Below are positions 8,117 to 18,557 of a stretch of DNA of 64,000 bases, piece after piece (within the stretch, counting starts at the first letter, position 1; the number at the start of each line of letters is the position of its first letter). The stretch lies in assembly GCA_902825775.1 (NCBI GenBank), contig CADECF010000002.1:186001-250000 (forward strand), written 5' to 3'. The DNA comes from an uncultured Lysobacteraceae bacterium. Lineage in GTDB: Bacteria; Pseudomonadota; Gammaproteobacteria; Xanthomonadales; Xanthomonadaceae. The position numbers and the translations under genes were made by a program. Under the pieces are notes generated by a model, which saw nothing but the letters and a program-made list of their open reading frames with translations, ran no database searches and was not told the origin of the DNA.

Positions 8117-9715
8117 ATGACCGAGGAAATCCTTGTCAATGTGACGCCGCGCGAGACCCGCGTCGCCGTGGTCGAGAACGGCATGCTGCAGGAATTGCAC
8201 ATCGAACGCGGCTGGCGGCGCGGCGTGGTCGGCAATATCTACAAAGGCCGCGTGCAGCGCGTGATGCCGGGAATGCAGGCGGCCTTCATCGAGATCGGCC
8301 TGGATCGCGCGGCCTTCCTACACGCCAACGACATCGTGCGGCCGGCGCCGGTGGGGCAGGGCGAGGGCGACGACGAAGCGCCGTTGCCGCCGTCCGCGCC
8401 CAAGCCGATCACAGAACTGGTGCGCGAAGGCCAGGAAGTGATCGTGCAGGTCGTCAAGGATCCGATCGGCAGCAAGGGCGCGCGCCTGACCACGCAGCTG
8501 AGCATTCCGTCGCGCTACCTGGTGCTGCTGCCGCAGTCGCGCGTGGTCGGCGTGTCGGCGCGGATCGAGGACGAGGCCGAGCGTGCGCGACTCAAATCAC
8601 TGGTATCCGAGTTCGCGGGCATCGCCAAGCCCGCCGAAGTCGTGGTCGCGCTCGACGGCCTGGCCGGCGAAGCCGCAGGCGAGGCGTCGGTGGCGGATAT
8701 GGTGCGTACCGCGATCGCCGCTTCCAACAAGCGTCCGGAGCAGGGTTATATCGTCCGCACCAATGCCGAGGGCCAGCCGGCCGAAGCGTTGGCCGAGGAC
8801 ATCGCCTATCTCAGCCGCGCCTGGGCGCTGGTCGAACAGCGTTCGCGCGATGCGCGCGTCGGCGCGGCGGTATACGAGGACCTGAGCCTGCCGCTGCGCG
8901 CGGTGCGCGACCTGATGCGGCGCGACGTGGAAAAAGTGAAGGTCGATTCGCGCGAGACCTGCGACAAGCTGCGCGAGTTCGCCGCGCAATACATGCCGGG
9001 CCTGGCCGAGAAGATCGAGCATTACGGCGGCGCGCGTCCGATCTTCGACCTGTACGGCGTCGAGGACGAGATCCAGAACGCGCTGCGCAAGGAAGTGCCG
9101 CTCAAGTCCGGCGGCTATCTGGTGATCGACCAGACCGAGGCGATGACCACGGTCGACGTCAACACCGGTTCGTTCCTGGGTCAACGCAATCTAGAAGAGA
9201 CCGTTTACAGGACCAATCTGGAAGCGGCGCAATCGGTGGCGCGGCAACTGCGCCTGCGCAACCTGGGCGGGATCATCATCATCGACTTCATCGACATGGT
9301 CGACGCCGAACACCGCCGCCAGGTGCTGCGCACGCTCGAAAAATCGCTGGTCAAAGACCACGCCAAGACCACGGTCTACGATTTTTCGCCGCTGGGCCTG
9401 GTGGAAATGACCCGCAAGCGAACCGTCGAAAGCCTCGAACGCCAGTTGTGCGAACCCTGCCACGAATGCGGCGGCCGCGGCATGCTCAAGACCAGCGAAA
9501 CGGTGACCTACGAAATCTTCCGCGAGATCACCCGCGCGGTGCGGCAGTTCGAAGCGGCGCGGCTGTTGGTGATCGCGTCGCCGAAAGTGGTCGCGCGGAT
9601 CACCGACGAGGAGTCGGCCGCCGTCGCCGAACTCGAGGAATTCCTCGGCAAATCGATCCGTTTCCAGCCGGACGAGCAATACCTGCAGGAGCAGTTCGAT
9701 GTCGTGCTGCTGTAA
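8117..9715 (+). CDS. rng: Ribonuclease G
   Basis: Endoribonuclease of the RNase E/G family, processing 16S rRNA 5' ends and degrading mRNAs. The 532-residue product starts MTEEILVNVTPRETRVAVVE, has an S1-like RNA-binding region with a Pro/Asp/Glu-rich insert (about residues 75-100), the DNase I-like catalytic part with IIIIDFIDM near residue 386, and a zinc-link CEPCHECGGRG near 445. No RNase E-type scaffold tail is present, which separates it from rne. The ATG at 8117 is preferred to 8081, which lies inside the repeat. yhdP follows closely. Confidence 0.95.
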   Translation: MTEEILVNVTPRETRVAVVENGMLQELHIERGWRRGVVGNIYKGRVQRVMPGMQAAFIEIGLDRAAFLHANDIVRPAPVGQGEGDDEAPLPPSAPKPITELVREGQEVIVQVVKDPIGSKGARLTTQLSIPSRYLVLLPQSRVVGVSARIEDEAERARLKSLVSEFAGIAKPAEVVVALDGLAGEAAGEASVADMVRTAIAASNKRPEQGYIVRTNAEGQPAEALAEDIAYLSRAWALVEQRSRDARVGAAVYEDLSLPLRAVRDLMRRDVEKVKVDSRETCDKLREFAAQYMPGLAEKIEHYGGARPIFDLYGVEDEIQNALRKEVPLKSGGYLVIDQTEAMTTVDVNTGSFLGQRNLEETVYRTNLEAAQSVARQLRLRNLGGIIIIDFIDMVDAEHRRQVLRTLEKSLVKDHAKTTVYDFSPLGLVEMTRKRTVESLERQLCEPCHECGGRGMLKTSETVTYEIFREITRAVRQFEAARLLVIASPKVVARITDEESAAVAELEEFLGKSIRFQPDEQYLQEQFDVVLL

Positions 9716-9742
9716 GGCTCGGACCGCGGTACGCAGGGCGCA

Positions 9743-12700
9743 ATGATGCCCACGCCCTGGCGCCATCGCCTCCGCCTGTTGCGCAGGGGTATGTGGTACG
9801 CGCTCGCCGCCGCGCTGGTGCTGATGGCGCTGGGCGCGGGCGTGACCAGCCAGTTGCTGCCGCTGGCCGAGCGGCATCCGGACAAGATCGCCGCCTGGTT
9901 GAGCGAGCGCGCCCAGCGCCGCGTCGCCTTCGATCACGTCGAGACGGCTTGGACCCGGCGCGGCCCGCTGCTGCGCCTGGACGGACTGCGCATCGGCGAT
10001 GGCGCCGACGCGGTCCCGATCGGCGCGGCCGAGATCCTGGTCGCGCAGTACGCCGGATTGTTGCCGGGACGGTCGTTCACCGAATTGCGCGTGCGCGGCC
10101 TGGAACTGGTGCTGGAGCGCGGCGACGACGGGCGCTGGTCGATACGCGGCCTGCCCGGACAACAGCAGCCCGGCGGCGATCCGCTCAAGACCCTGGAGAA
10201 CCTCGGCGAGTTGCAAGTGATCGACGCCAAGCTGGCGCTGGTGGCGCCGTCGCTGGGCATCGATGCGCGTCTGCCCAAAGTCGACCTGCGCGTGCGCGTG
10301 GACGGCGACCGCGTGCGTGCCGGTGCGCGTGCCTGGATCCGCAACGAAGCCGCGCCGGTGGATGCGACGATAGATTTCGATCGCAAGAGCGGCAACGGCC
10401 GCGCTTATTTCGCCGCCCGACAAGCCGATCTGGCGGCATGGTCGCCGTTGCTGCGTTACGCCGGCACGGTGGTCGACGGCGGTACCGGCCAAGTTCAGAC
10501 CTGGGCCGAACTTCGCGACCATCGCATCCTGACGGTGACGGTCGATGCCGCCATCAATCGACTGTCGTTGCGCGGTGCTGCGGCTGCCGGCGTGCAAACG
10601 CCGCGGCTGGCGTTCGACCGTTTGGAAACGCGCGCGCGTTGGCGGGTGGCATCGGGCGGCTGGCGTTTCGATGCGCCGCGCCTGCGCATCGGCAGCGGTA
10701 AAACGCAGCAATCGCTCGACGGTCTGGTATTGGCCGGCGGCCAACGCTATGCCGTGCTCGCGGACCGCGTGCAGATCGCGCCGTTATTGTCGATCGTCGC
10801 CTTGAGCGATCGGCTCGACCCGGGATTGCGGCGCTGGTTGCTGGCCGCCAAACCGGTGGCGACGCTGGATCGGATCGAAGTGGCCGGCGTGCGCGGCGGC
10901 GCGATGCGCGCGCGCGGACGCATCGCGGCGTTGGGTTTCGCGCCGGTCGACAACGCGCCGGGTCTGAGCGGATTATCCGGCGACTTCATCGGCGACGCGG
11001 ACGGTTTCGCGCTGAATCTGGATCCGAAATCGGATTTCGTGTTCGAGTGGCCGCGCGGTTTCGGCGTGCCGCATCCGGCCAAATTGCAGGGCACCGTCGC
11101 CGGTTGGCGCGAAGGCGCGGGCTGGCGCGTCGGCAGCGGCGACCTGTACGCGCGCGGCACCGATTTCGGCGTGCGCATGCGCGGCGGATTGTGGTTCCAG
11201 GGCGACGGCACCCGGCCCTGGATCGATATCGCCGCGCAGTTGGACGAATCGCCGGTGCCGGCGGCGAAAGGTTTCTGGGTGAAGCACCAGATGTCGCCCG
11301 CGACGGTGAAATGGCTGGACGACGCGCTCATCGATGGCCGGGTGCGCAACGGCAACGCGGTCGTATCCGGCGATCTCGACGACTGGCCCTTCCGCGACCG
11401 CAACGGCCTGTTCCGGGCCGATGCCGATCTGGTCGGCGCGGTGTTGAAATTCCAGCGCGATTGGCCGGCCGCCGAAGCGCTGGACGGCAAAGTCAGCTTC
11501 GTCGCCGATGGCTTCACCGTCGACGGCAAGGCGACCATCGCCGGCGTCGGCATCCGCAAATTGCACGCCGGCATACCGCGTTTCGGCAAGGCCGAACTGA
11601 CCGTGCAGGCCGAAGGCGGCGGCGATGCGTCGAAACTGCTCGCCTTGCTGCGCCAGAGTCCATTGCGCAAAGAGCACGGCGAGACTTTGGACAATGTGGC
11701 GGCCAGCGGGCCGGCCGCGCTCACCTTCGACATGTGGCTACCGTTGCATCGCGACGCCCAAGGAGGCAAGAAAATCGCAGGTACGGTCGATCTGACCGGC
11801 GCCAAATTGTCCGAGAAACGCTGGCAACTGGCCTTCGACGACGTACGCGGACGCGCGCGCTACGGCGACGGCGGTTTCGATGCGGACAAGCTCGATGTCG
11901 TGCAGGATGGTCAGCCGGGAAAATTGTCGTTGCGCGCCGGCGGTTTTGCGCGCGATGCGCGGCATGCGTTCGAAGCGGAGCTGCAATCGCTTATCACGAG
12001 CGACGCCTTGCTCGACCGCGACAAGGATCTGGCCTGGCTCAAGCCTTATCTCGACGGCCGTTCGCAATGGACGGTGGCGGTGTCGATACCGCGCGCGATC
12101 GCCGGGCAGAAAGCCGCGGCGCCGACGCGCCTGCAACTGCGTTCCAATCTGGTCGGCACCGCGCTCGATCTGCCCGCGCCGCTGGCGAAACCGGCCGGCA
12201 CGCCGCTGGCCGCCACGATCGATGCCGCATTGCCGCTGGGCAGCGGCGAAGTGCAGGTGACGCTGGGCAACCTGCTCGCCGCGCGCGCGCGCAGCGCCGG
12301 CGGCCGCACCGGCGTGCGGATCGTACTGGGCAGCGGCAGCGTCGCCGAACCGCCGCCGGCCTCGGGGCTGATCGTCAGCGGGCGCGCGACGACGCTCGAT
12401 GCGATCGACTGGCTGTCGCTCGCGCAAGGCGGCAGCGGCGGCGGCGAGGGCTTGAAACTGCAGCAGGCAGATGTGGTGGCCAATCGCTTGCAACTGTTCG
12501 GTTCGTCGTTCGCGAATACGCGGTTGCAAGTGACGCCGGTGGCGGGCGGCACCCGCATCCGCGTCGACGGCCCCGCGCTCGCCGGAACGTTGCTCGCGCC
12601 GACGGCGGAGGGCGCGCCGCTCGCCGGCAACTTCGAGCGCGTCTACTTCCGCATGGCCAAGTCCGGCACGACGCCCGTACCGACGCCGCCCGCGGCCGCT

Positions 12701-13582
12701 ACTCCCAATAAGCCCGGTGCGGACATCGACCCGGCGAAAGTGCCGCCGTTGTCGTTCGACATCGCCGACCTGCGGCTCAACGACGGCCCGTTCGGCACCG
12801 CCAAATTGCGCACGCGGCCGGTCGCCGCCGGCATGCGCATCGAACAGCTGCAGACGCGCGCGCCGAAACAGCGGATCGATCTGGAAGGCGACTGGTTCGG
12901 GCGCGGCGCAGGCGCGCGCACGCGCTTGGGCGTGACCGTCGACAGCGACGATGTCGGCGCGCTGCTCGCGGGCGCAGGCTTCGGCAAGCAGGTCGATGGC
13001 GGCAAGGGCCGGATACGTTTCGATGCGCAATGGCCGGGAGCGCCGTCCGCGTTCAAGCTGGACGCGTTGCAGGGCAAGCTGACCTTGTCGGCCACCGATG
13101 GACGCCTGCTGGAAGTGGAGCCCGGCGCCGGCCGCGTGCTCGGGCTGCTGAGCTTGGCGCAATTGCCGCGACGCTTGATGCTCGACTTCCGCGACTTCTT
13201 CTCCAAAGGTTTCGCTTTCAACAAGATCGCCGGCAATATCGATTTCGCCGCCGGCCACGCGCGCAGCGACGATCTGCTGATCGACGGCCCGGCCGCCGAG
13301 ATCCGCATCCGCGGCGCCGCCGACCTGCGCGCCCAGCAATTCGATCAGACCATCGAAGTGCTGCCGCGCGCCGGCAACCTGTTGACCGTGGCCGGCGCGT
13401 TGGCCGGCGGTCCGGTGGGCGCGGCGATCGGCGCCGCGGCCAATGCGGTATTGAAGAAGCCGCTGGGCCAGATGGCGGCCAAGACCTACCGCGTAACCGG
13501 GCCTTGGAAGGAGCCCAAGGTCGAGGTGATCGGGCGCGAGCAAGGGCGGGCGCCGCGCCCGCCGGCGCCGCCGGCTGGTTGA
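9743..13582 (+). CDS. yhdP: YhdP family AsmA-like phospholipid transport protein
   Basis: 1279 residues, close to E. coli YhdP (1266). It has one N-terminal membrane anchor (WYALAAALVLMALGAGV, about residues 20-36) followed by a very long beta-rich periplasmic region of the AsmA/TamB type, and an end resembling the family: TYRVTGPWKEPKVEVI. YhdP, TamB and YdbH act together as bridges moving phospholipids to the outer membrane. It follows rng by 27 nt, the usual rng-yhdP-tldD order, and two adjacent ATG codons open it. A repeat separates it from tldD. Confidence 0.9.
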   Translation: MMPTPWRHRLRLLRRGMWYALAAALVLMALGAGVTSQLLPLAERHPDKIAAWLSERAQRRVAFDHVETAWTRRGPLLRLDGLRIGDGADAVPIGAAEILVAQYAGLLPGRSFTELRVRGLELVLERGDDGRWSIRGLPGQQQPGGDPLKTLENLGELQVIDAKLALVAPSLGIDARLPKVDLRVRVDGDRVRAGARAWIRNEAAPVDATIDFDRKSGNGRAYFAARQADLAAWSPLLRYAGTVVDGGTGQVQTWAELRDHRILTVTVDAAINRLSLRGAAAAGVQTPRLAFDRLETRARWRVASGGWRFDAPRLRIGSGKTQQSLDGLVLAGGQRYAVLADRVQIAPLLSIVALSDRLDPGLRRWLLAAKPVATLDRIEVAGVRGGAMRARGRIAALGFAPVDNAPGLSGLSGDFIGDADGFALNLDPKSDFVFEWPRGFGVPHPAKLQGTVAGWREGAGWRVGSGDLYARGTDFGVRMRGGLWFQGDGTRPWIDIAAQLDESPVPAAKGFWVKHQMSPATVKWLDDALIDGRVRNGNAVVSGDLDDWPFRDRNGLFRADADLVGAVLKFQRDWPAAEALDGKVSFVADGFTVDGKATIAGVGIRKLHAGIPRFGKAELTVQAEGGGDASKLLALLRQSPLRKEHGETLDNVAASGPAALTFDMWLPLHRDAQGGKKIAGTVDLTGAKLSEKRWQLAFDDVRGRARYGDGGFDADKLDVVQDGQPGKLSLRAGGFARDARHAFEAELQSLITSDALLDRDKDLAWLKPYLDGRSQWTVAVSIPRAIAGQKAAAPTRLQLRSNLVGTALDLPAPLAKPAGTPLAATIDAALPLGSGEVQVTLGNLLAARARSAGGRTGVRIVLGSGSVAEPPPASGLIVSGRATTLDAIDWLSLAQGGSGGGEGLKLQQADVVANRLQLFGSSFANTRLQVTPVAGGTRIRVDGPALAGTLLAPTAEGAPLAGNFERVYFRMAKSGTTPVPTPPAAATPNKPGADIDPAKVPPLSFDIADLRLNDGPFGTAKLRTRPVAAGMRIEQLQTRAPKQRIDLEGDWFGRGAGARTRLGVTVDSDDVGALLAGAGFGKQVDGGKGRIRFDAQWPGAPSAFKLDALQGKLTLSATDGRLLEVEPGAGRVLGLLSLAQLPRRLMLDFRDFFSKGFAFNKIAGNIDFAAGHARSDDLLIDGPAAEIRIRGAADLRAQQFDQTIEVLPRAGNLLTVAGALAGGPVGAAIGAAANAVLKKPLGQMAAKTYRVTGPWKEPKVEVIGREQGRAPRPPAPPAG

Positions 13583-13632
13583 TTCGGTGGCCTCGAGGCC
13601 GCATGTTTGGGTTCTGACGCTTGTTTTTAAGC

Positions 13633-13723
13633 CGTCATTCCCGCGAAGGCGGGAATCCAGCGGCTTTGGCTCTTGAATCAAGGGCGAAATCAAAATGGGT
13701 CCCAGCTTTCGCTGGGATGACGG
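13633..13723. repeat. Repeat family C, pair of palindromes
   Basis: CGTCATTCCCGCGAAGGCGG followed by GAATCCAGC, then about 35 nt later GGGTCCCAGCTTTCGCTGGG and ATGACGG: two hairpins that are also partly inverted copies of each other. Located between yhdP and tldD. Related copies at 46379, 56981 and, diverged, 60648. Confidence 0.85.
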
Positions 13724-13752
13724 TTGAACCCCTTTACTTCCGGATCTCTTGA

Positions 13753-15195
13753 ATGACCCAATCCCTGACCATCGCCGAATCCCGCCTGCTGCTCCCCGCC
13801 GGCCTCGACAGCAGCGGCCTCGACCGCGCCTTCGGCACGCTGCTCGGGCCGGGCATCGATTTCGGCGACCTCTATTTCCAGCACACGCGGCGCGAGAGTT
13901 GGAGCGTGGAGGACGGCATCGTCAAGGACGGCGCGCATTCGATCGAACAGGGCGTCGGCGTGCGCGCGATCAGCGGCGAGAAAACCGGTTTCGCCTATTC
14001 CGACGACATCAACGCGCAGGCGCTGCTGTCGGCGGCGCATTCGGCGCGCGCGATCGCACGCGACGGCAACGAACATCCCGCGCATGCGCTGGTGCGCGGA
14101 CCCGGCCGCGAGCTGTATGCGCCGCAGGATCCGATCGATGTCTTGGACAATGCCGAGAAGGTCGAAGCGCTGCGCCGCGTCGACAAGCTGCTGCGCGCCG
14201 CGGATCCGCGCGTGCAGCAGGTGATGGTCAGTTTATCCGGTGGCGTCGACACCATCCTGGTCGCGCGCAGCGACGGCGTGCTGGCCGGCGACGTGCGGCC
14301 GTTGGTGCGGCTCAACATCCAGGTGATCGTGGAACAGAACGGCCGACGCGAAACCGGTTTCGCCGGGTACGGCGGCCGCTATTCGTATGCGGAACTGCTC
14401 GCCGACGGCAAGCCGGAAAAATTCGCGCGCGAAGCTTTGCGCCAGGCGTTGGTGAACCTGGAAGCGATCGATGCGCCGGCCGGCCTGATGCCGGTGGTCC
14501 TCGGCGCCGGCTGGCCCGGCGTGCTGCTGCACGAGGCCGTCGGCCACGGCCTGGAAGGCGACTTCAACCGCAAAGGCACTTCGACTTACGCCGGCCGCAT
14601 GGGCCAGCGCGTCGCGTCTCCGGGCGTGACCATCGTCGACGACGGCACGCTGCCGGGCCGGCGCGGCTCGCTCAACGTCGACGACGAAGGCACGCCTACG
14701 CAGTGCAATACGCTGATCGAAGACGGCGTCCTGGTCGGCTACATGCAGGACACGCTCAACGCGCGCCTGATGGGCGTCGCGCCCACCGGCAACGGCCGCC
14801 GCGAATCGTTCGCGAGCTTGGTGATGCCGCGCATGACCAATACCTACATGCTGGCCGGGCAGCACGATCCGGAAGAGATGATCCGCTCGGTCAAGAAAGG
14901 CCTGTACGCGGTCAATTTCGGCGGCGGCCAGGTCGACATCACCAACGGCAAATACGTGTTCTCGGCGACCGAGGCCTATTTGATCGAAGACGGCAAGATC
15001 ACCGCGCCGGTGAAAGGCGCCACGCTGATCGGCAACGGCCCGGAAACCATGCAGCGGGTCAAGATGATCGGCCACGACATGCGCCTGGACGACGGCGTCG
15101 GCGTCTGCGGCAAGGACGGGCAGAGCGTGCCGGTGGGCGTGGGGCAGCCGTCGTTGCTGATCGACCAGTTGACGGTGGGCGGTACGAGCACGTGA
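13753..15195 (+). CDS. tldD: Metalloprotease TldD
   Basis: Catalytic partner of the TldD/TldE (PmbA) heterodimeric protease, which degrades unfolded peptides and processes peptides such as microcin B17 and the antitoxin CcdA. The 480-residue product has the zinc site [11 protein letters not shown] at residues 260-270. N-terminal [18 protein letters not shown] is typical. Its partner pmbA lies 720 bp downstream on the same strand, with darP on the opposite strand between them. Confidence 0.96.
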   Translation: MTQSLTIAESRLLLPAGLDSSGLDRAFGTLLGPGIDFGDLYFQHTRRESWSVEDGIVKDGAHSIEQGVGVRAISGEKTGFAYSDDINAQALLSAAHSARAIARDGNEHPAHALVRGPGRELYAPQDPIDVLDNAEKVEALRRVDKLLRAADPRVQQVMVSLSGGVDTILVARSDGVLAGDVRPLVRLNIQVIVEQNGRRETGFAGYGGRYSYAELLADGKPEKFAREALRQALVNLEAIDAPAGLMPVVLGAGWPGVLLHEAVGHGLEGDFNRKGTSTYAGRMGQRVASPGVTIVDDGTLPGRRGSLNVDDEGTPTQCNTLIEDGVLVGYMQDTLNARLMGVAPTGNGRRESFASLVMPRMTNTYMLAGQHDPEEMIRSVKKGLYAVNFGGGQVDITNGKYVFSATEAYLIEDGKITAPVKGATLIGNGPETMQRVKMIGHDMRLDDGVGVCGKDGQSVPVGVGQPSLLIDQLTVGGTST

Positions 15196-15210
15196 AGCGG
15201 ATGCATGCCT

Positions 15211-15340
15211 TTTCCTTCTCCCCTCGGGAGAAGGTGCCCGGAGGGCGGATGAGGGTTCGGTGTGTCGATGGAGGATCGCGCTCGCGCCGAACCCTCATCC
15301 GGCGCTGCCGCGCCACCTTCTCCCGATGGGAGAAGGAAAA
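15211..15340. repeat. Long inverted repeat, family D variant
   Basis: CCTTCTCCCCTCGGGAGAAGG, then GATGAGGGTTCGG, and further on CGAACCCTCATCC and CCTTCTCCCGATGGGAGAAGG: a large inverted repeat whose ends are themselves hairpins. It separates tldD from the convergent darP. The same layout recurs at 26073-26197. Confidence 0.82.
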
Positions 15341-15353
15341 GCAGGCGCTGTCG

Positions 15354-15899
15354 CTACGTGAGGTCGGTGTCGTCTGCGGTCGAGGGCGCGAGCAACTCGC
15401 GCAACTCGCGGAACAATTCGCGATAGCTGTGCGGCGGCTTGTTCTTCGCCCGTTCTTCGCCGGCGTTGCGCACCAGCTGGCGCAAGCGCTGCCGGTCCGC
15501 AGCCGGATGCTCGGTCAGCAGTTCGGCCAACGCGGCATCGCCATCGGCCAGCAAGCGTTCGCGCCACGACTCCACGCGATGCAGCGCCGCCGTCTCGCGC
15601 CGCGAGGCTTCGCCGCCGGCGTCCAACGCGTCGCGGATCGCATCCAGCGTGGCATCGTCTTCGCGCCGCATCTGCTTGGCCAGGAAGGCCATCTGCCGCT
15701 TGCGCGCGATCGGCGAGGTGATCCGCTGCGTATCGGCGATATGCGGCCGCAAGCCTTCCGGAATCGGCAACTTGTCCAACTGCGCGGCGCTCAACGCGGC
15801 CAGTTGATGGCTCAAAGCCAGCACGTCCAGCGCGGCCTGCCGCTGCTGGGTGCGGCTGGGGCTCAGGAATTCGCCGGTGTCTTCGTCACGTCCTCGCAT
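15354..15899 (-). CDS. darP: Ribosome biogenesis factor DarP (YjgA, DUF615)
   Basis: Assists 50S subunit assembly around the peptidyl-transferase centre. The protein is 181 residues from the chosen start, [20 protein letters not shown], which matches the familiar opening of this family; an ATG six codons upstream overlaps the divergent pmbA start and is less likely. [19 protein letters not shown] in the middle and the C-terminal [12 protein letters not shown] fit DUF615. It lies between tldD and pmbA on the opposite strand, a common arrangement in this group. Confidence 0.9.
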   Translation of the reverse strand: MRGRDEDTGEFLSPSRTQQRQAALDVLALSHQLAALSAAQLDKLPIPEGLRPHIADTQRITSPIARKRQMAFLAKQMRREDDATLDAIRDALDAGGEASRRETAALHRVESWRERLLADGDAALAELLTEHPAADRQRLRQLVRNAGEERAKNKPPHSYRELFRELRELLAPSTADDTDLT

Positions 15900-15916
15900 C
15901 GCACTAGGATAAGCCA

Positions 15917-17278
15917 TTGAACGCAGTGATTACCCATCTCCAAGACGACAGCCAGGCGCGCCTGGACGCATTGGCCGCCATTTCGCAGCGCCTGCTCGAG
16001 CGTTGCCGCGCCAACGGCGCCAGCCAGGCGGAGGTCAGCTGCAGCGAAGAGCGCGGCCTCAACGTGAATGTGCGCATGGGCGCGGTGGAAACCGTCGAAT
16101 CCACCCACGATCGCGGCATCGGCGTCACCGTCTATTTCGGCCAGCGCAAAGGCAGCGCCAGCACCGCCGACCTGCGCGAGGACAGCCTGGAATCGACCGT
16201 GGCCCAGGCCTGCGCGATCGCCCGCTATACCGAAGACGATCCCGCCGCGGGCCTGGCCGATGCCGAGTTGATGGCGCACGCGCAGGGCGAGTTCGATACC
16301 TGGCATCCGTGGGATATCGATGCGGACCAAGCGTTGGACCTCGCGCTCGCCTGCGAAGCGGCCGGACGCGATGCCGATGCGCGCATCGAGAATTCGGACG
16401 GCGCATCGGTCGGCAGCAGCGCGAGCCTGAGCGTGTACGCCAATTCGCACGGCTTCATCGGACGCGATCGCGATACCCAGCACACCATCGGCTGCGCGCT
16501 GATCGCCGGCCGCGGCGAAGCGATGCAGCGCGAGGGCTGGTACAGCACGGGCCTGGCCGCGGAGGATCTGGAATCGGCCGCGGCCATCGGCCGTCGCGCC
16601 GCCGAGCGCACGTCGGCGCGGTTGGCGCCGCGGCAGATCGCCACCGGCGCGTATCCGGTGATGTTCGCCGCCGATGTCGCGCGTTCGCTGATCGGGCATT
16701 TGCTCGGTGCGGTATCGGGCGGTGCGTTGTATCGGCGCGCCAGTTTCCTGCTCGACAGCGTCGGCACGCCGTTGTTCCCGTCGTGGTTCTCGATCGAAGA
16801 ACAGCCGTTCCTGCGCCGCGGTTTCCGTTCCTCGTCCTACGATGCCGAAGGCGTGGCCACGCGCGAATCGCCGCTGGTGCGCGACGGCGTGCTTCAGCGT
16901 TACGCGCTGGGCAGCTATTCGGCGCGCAAGCTGGGTCTGCAGACCACGGCTAATGCCGGCGGCGTGCACAACCTCGCGGTCTCGGCGAACGCCGGCGGTC
17001 TCGACGAGATGCTGCGCGGCATGGGCCGCGGCTTGCTGGTCACCGACCTGATGGGGCAGGGCGTGAACAACGTCACCGGCGACTATTCGCGCGGCGCGGC
17101 CGGCTTCTGGGTGGAAGACGGCGCCATCGCGTATCCAGTCGACGGCATCACCATCGCCGGCAACCTCAAGAGCATGTTCGCGGGCATCGAAGCGGTGGGC
17201 AGCGATATCGACCCGCGCTCCTATATCCGCACCGGTTCGATCCTGGTCGGGCGGATGACGGTGGCCGGCGCCGAATGA
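15917..17278 (+). CDS. pmbA: Metalloprotease-like partner PmbA (TldE)
   Basis: 453-residue paralogue of TldD that forms the heterodimeric TldD/E protease. The N-terminal [19 protein letters not shown] and the C-terminal [17 protein letters not shown] region are typical. No HExxH zinc motif is seen, as expected for the non-catalytic TldE chain. The start is TTG at 15917, which overlaps the extended darP reading frame on the other strand; GTG at 15926 is an alternative, so the exact N-terminus is uncertain by a few residues. Confidence 0.94.
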   Translation: MNAVITHLQDDSQARLDALAAISQRLLERCRANGASQAEVSCSEERGLNVNVRMGAVETVESTHDRGIGVTVYFGQRKGSASTADLREDSLESTVAQACAIARYTEDDPAAGLADAELMAHAQGEFDTWHPWDIDADQALDLALACEAAGRDADARIENSDGASVGSSASLSVYANSHGFIGRDRDTQHTIGCALIAGRGEAMQREGWYSTGLAAEDLESAAAIGRRAAERTSARLAPRQIATGAYPVMFAADVARSLIGHLLGAVSGGALYRRASFLLDSVGTPLFPSWFSIEEQPFLRRGFRSSSYDAEGVATRESPLVRDGVLQRYALGSYSARKLGLQTTANAGGVHNLAVSANAGGLDEMLRGMGRGLLVTDLMGQGVNNVTGDYSRGAAGFWVEDGAIAYPVDGITIAGNLKSMFAGIEAVGSDIDPRSYIRTGSILVGRMTVAGAE

Positions 17279-17367
17279 GCGCCTGACCGGCCCGCGCGGC
17301 ATTTGACGTATCCTGCTCAGACGGGCGGCGCCTGCCGCCCGAGCCATCCAATCCTTGGGGAGTGAGC

Positions 17368-17793
17368 ATGAGCGATTTCAACGAAGCAATGGCGCCGCCG
17401 CCCGCACCCGCCGGAACGCCCGGCGCCGAAGAGCGGCAGTGGGCGATGTTCGCGCATCTGTCCGCGCTGGTGGGCGCGATCATCACCGGCGGCTGGGCTT
17501 TCAGCATCGGCTGCTTTCTCGGGCCGCTGATCATCTGGCTGGTCAAGAAAGACACGATGCCCTTCGTCGCCGATCAGGCCAAAGAAGCGCTCAATTTCAA
17601 CATCACGCTGGCGATCATCTTCGCGATCCTGTTCGTACTGACCGTGGCCACGCTGGGATTGGGCGCGCTGATCAGCATTCCGCTGTACATCATCCTGGGC
17701 ATCGCCTGGCTGGTGTTCACCATCATTGCAGCGATCAAGGCCAACGAAGGCGTCGCCTATCGTTATCCCTTCGCATTGCGCTTGGTGAAGTAA
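17368..17793 (+). CDS. DUF4870 membrane protein (copy 1)
   Basis: 141-residue integral membrane protein of the DUF4870 (Tic20-like) family. The pattern is an RQWAMFAHLSALVG opening, a membrane helix ending WLVKKDTMPFVADQAKEALNFN, then two long hydrophobic helices and the C-terminal YRYPFALRLVK. The Q(A/H)AKEALNFN motif is diagnostic. GGGGAG lies five bases before the ATG. The function is not known. A paralogue follows 299 bp downstream across a repeat. Confidence 0.88.
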   Translation: MSDFNEAMAPPPAPAGTPGAEERQWAMFAHLSALVGAIITGGWAFSIGCFLGPLIIWLVKKDTMPFVADQAKEALNFNITLAIIFAILFVLTVATLGLGALISIPLYIILGIAWLVFTIIAAIKANEGVAYRYPFALRLVK

Positions 17794-17814
17794 ACCGAGC
17801 GACGGCTTGTGGGG

Positions 17815-17919
17815 TTTGTAGGTTTGTGGGAGCGGCTTCAGCCGCGAGCTCTTAACGCTGTCGGCGCGCTCTGTAAGAGCTCGCGGCTGAAGCCGCTCCT
17901 ACAAAAAGCCGCTCTCACA
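17815..17919. repeat. Palindromic intergenic repeat, family A
   Basis: Arms GTGGGAGCGGCTTCAGCCGC + GAGCTCTT and AAGAGCTC + the inverse, plus short flanking half-copies (TTTGTAGG, AAAGCCGCTCTCAC). It separates the two DUF4870 genes. Confidence 0.88.
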
Positions 17920-17952
17920 GAAAAAAGCTGCATTTTTGTCTGAAATCAATAG

Positions 17953-18021
17953 CGTGCGAATGAATTCGCACCTACTTTAGAAGCGAGTACGAGCGCCGTC
18001 GACTTGGCGAAGTAGGTCTTT
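17953..18021. repeat. Second dyad element between the DUF4870 genes
   Basis: GTGCGAAT-GA-ATTCGCAC is a perfect hairpin; directly after it ACCTACTT pairs with AAGTAGGT about 45 nt on. The element is AT-richer than its surroundings and could be another repeat family or the promoter region of the second DUF4870 gene. Confidence 0.55.
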
Positions 18022-18092
18022 GGTTTACTTGCGCCCGCCGCGGCAGACCCCATTATCGATTCACACCGGAGCGTTTCCGGCGGGAGTCGACC

Positions 18093-18491
18093 ATGAACAG
18101 CAACGTACAGACCGTCATCCCCAGCCTGAGCGATCGCCAGTGGGCGGCAGGCGCGCATGTGGCTGCGTTGACCCTCGCATTGCTCACCAGCTGGGTCGTA
18201 GGCATCGCCGGCGCGCTCGGCGCCTTGGCCGTGTGGATGCTGGTGCGCGACAAATCCGAATTCGCCGCCGAGCACGCCAAGGAAGCGCTCAATTTCAACC
18301 TGAGCATGTTCTTGTATGCGGCCATCGCGGTGGTGCTGGTGATCTTCACCTTCGGCATCGGCATCATCGTGGCCTTGCCGGTATGGCTGGTGCTGGCGCT
18401 GGTGTGGCTGGTATGCAGCCTGATCGCGGCGTTCAAGGCCTACGACGGCCAGCACTACCGCTATCCGATGACGATCCGCCTGTTCCGATAA
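18093..18491 (+). CDS. DUF4870 membrane protein (copy 2)
   Basis: 132 residues with the same plan as its upstream neighbour: SDRQWAAGAHVAALTLALLT, EHAKEALNFNLSMFLYAAI, two further membrane segments and a HYRYPMTIRLFR end. GGGAG precedes the ATG. The two are clearly paralogous but quite diverged, so the duplication is old. The function is unknown. Confidence 0.88.
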   Translation: MNSNVQTVIPSLSDRQWAAGAHVAALTLALLTSWVVGIAGALGALAVWMLVRDKSEFAAEHAKEALNFNLSMFLYAAIAVVLVIFTFGIGIIVALPVWLVLALVWLVCSLIAAFKAYDGQHYRYPMTIRLFR

Positions 18492-18557
18492 GCAGGCGCC
18501 GCCGAAAGCGGTCCCCCGGATGCGGACGGCCGAAACCGTCCGCACCCGCCGCTCCCC

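Noticed and set aside
8050-10701. 883-codon + strand frame overlapping rng and yhdP.
   Set aside because: Arg/Gly/Ala-rich shadow in another frame of rng and yhdP; both of those have clear family motifs.
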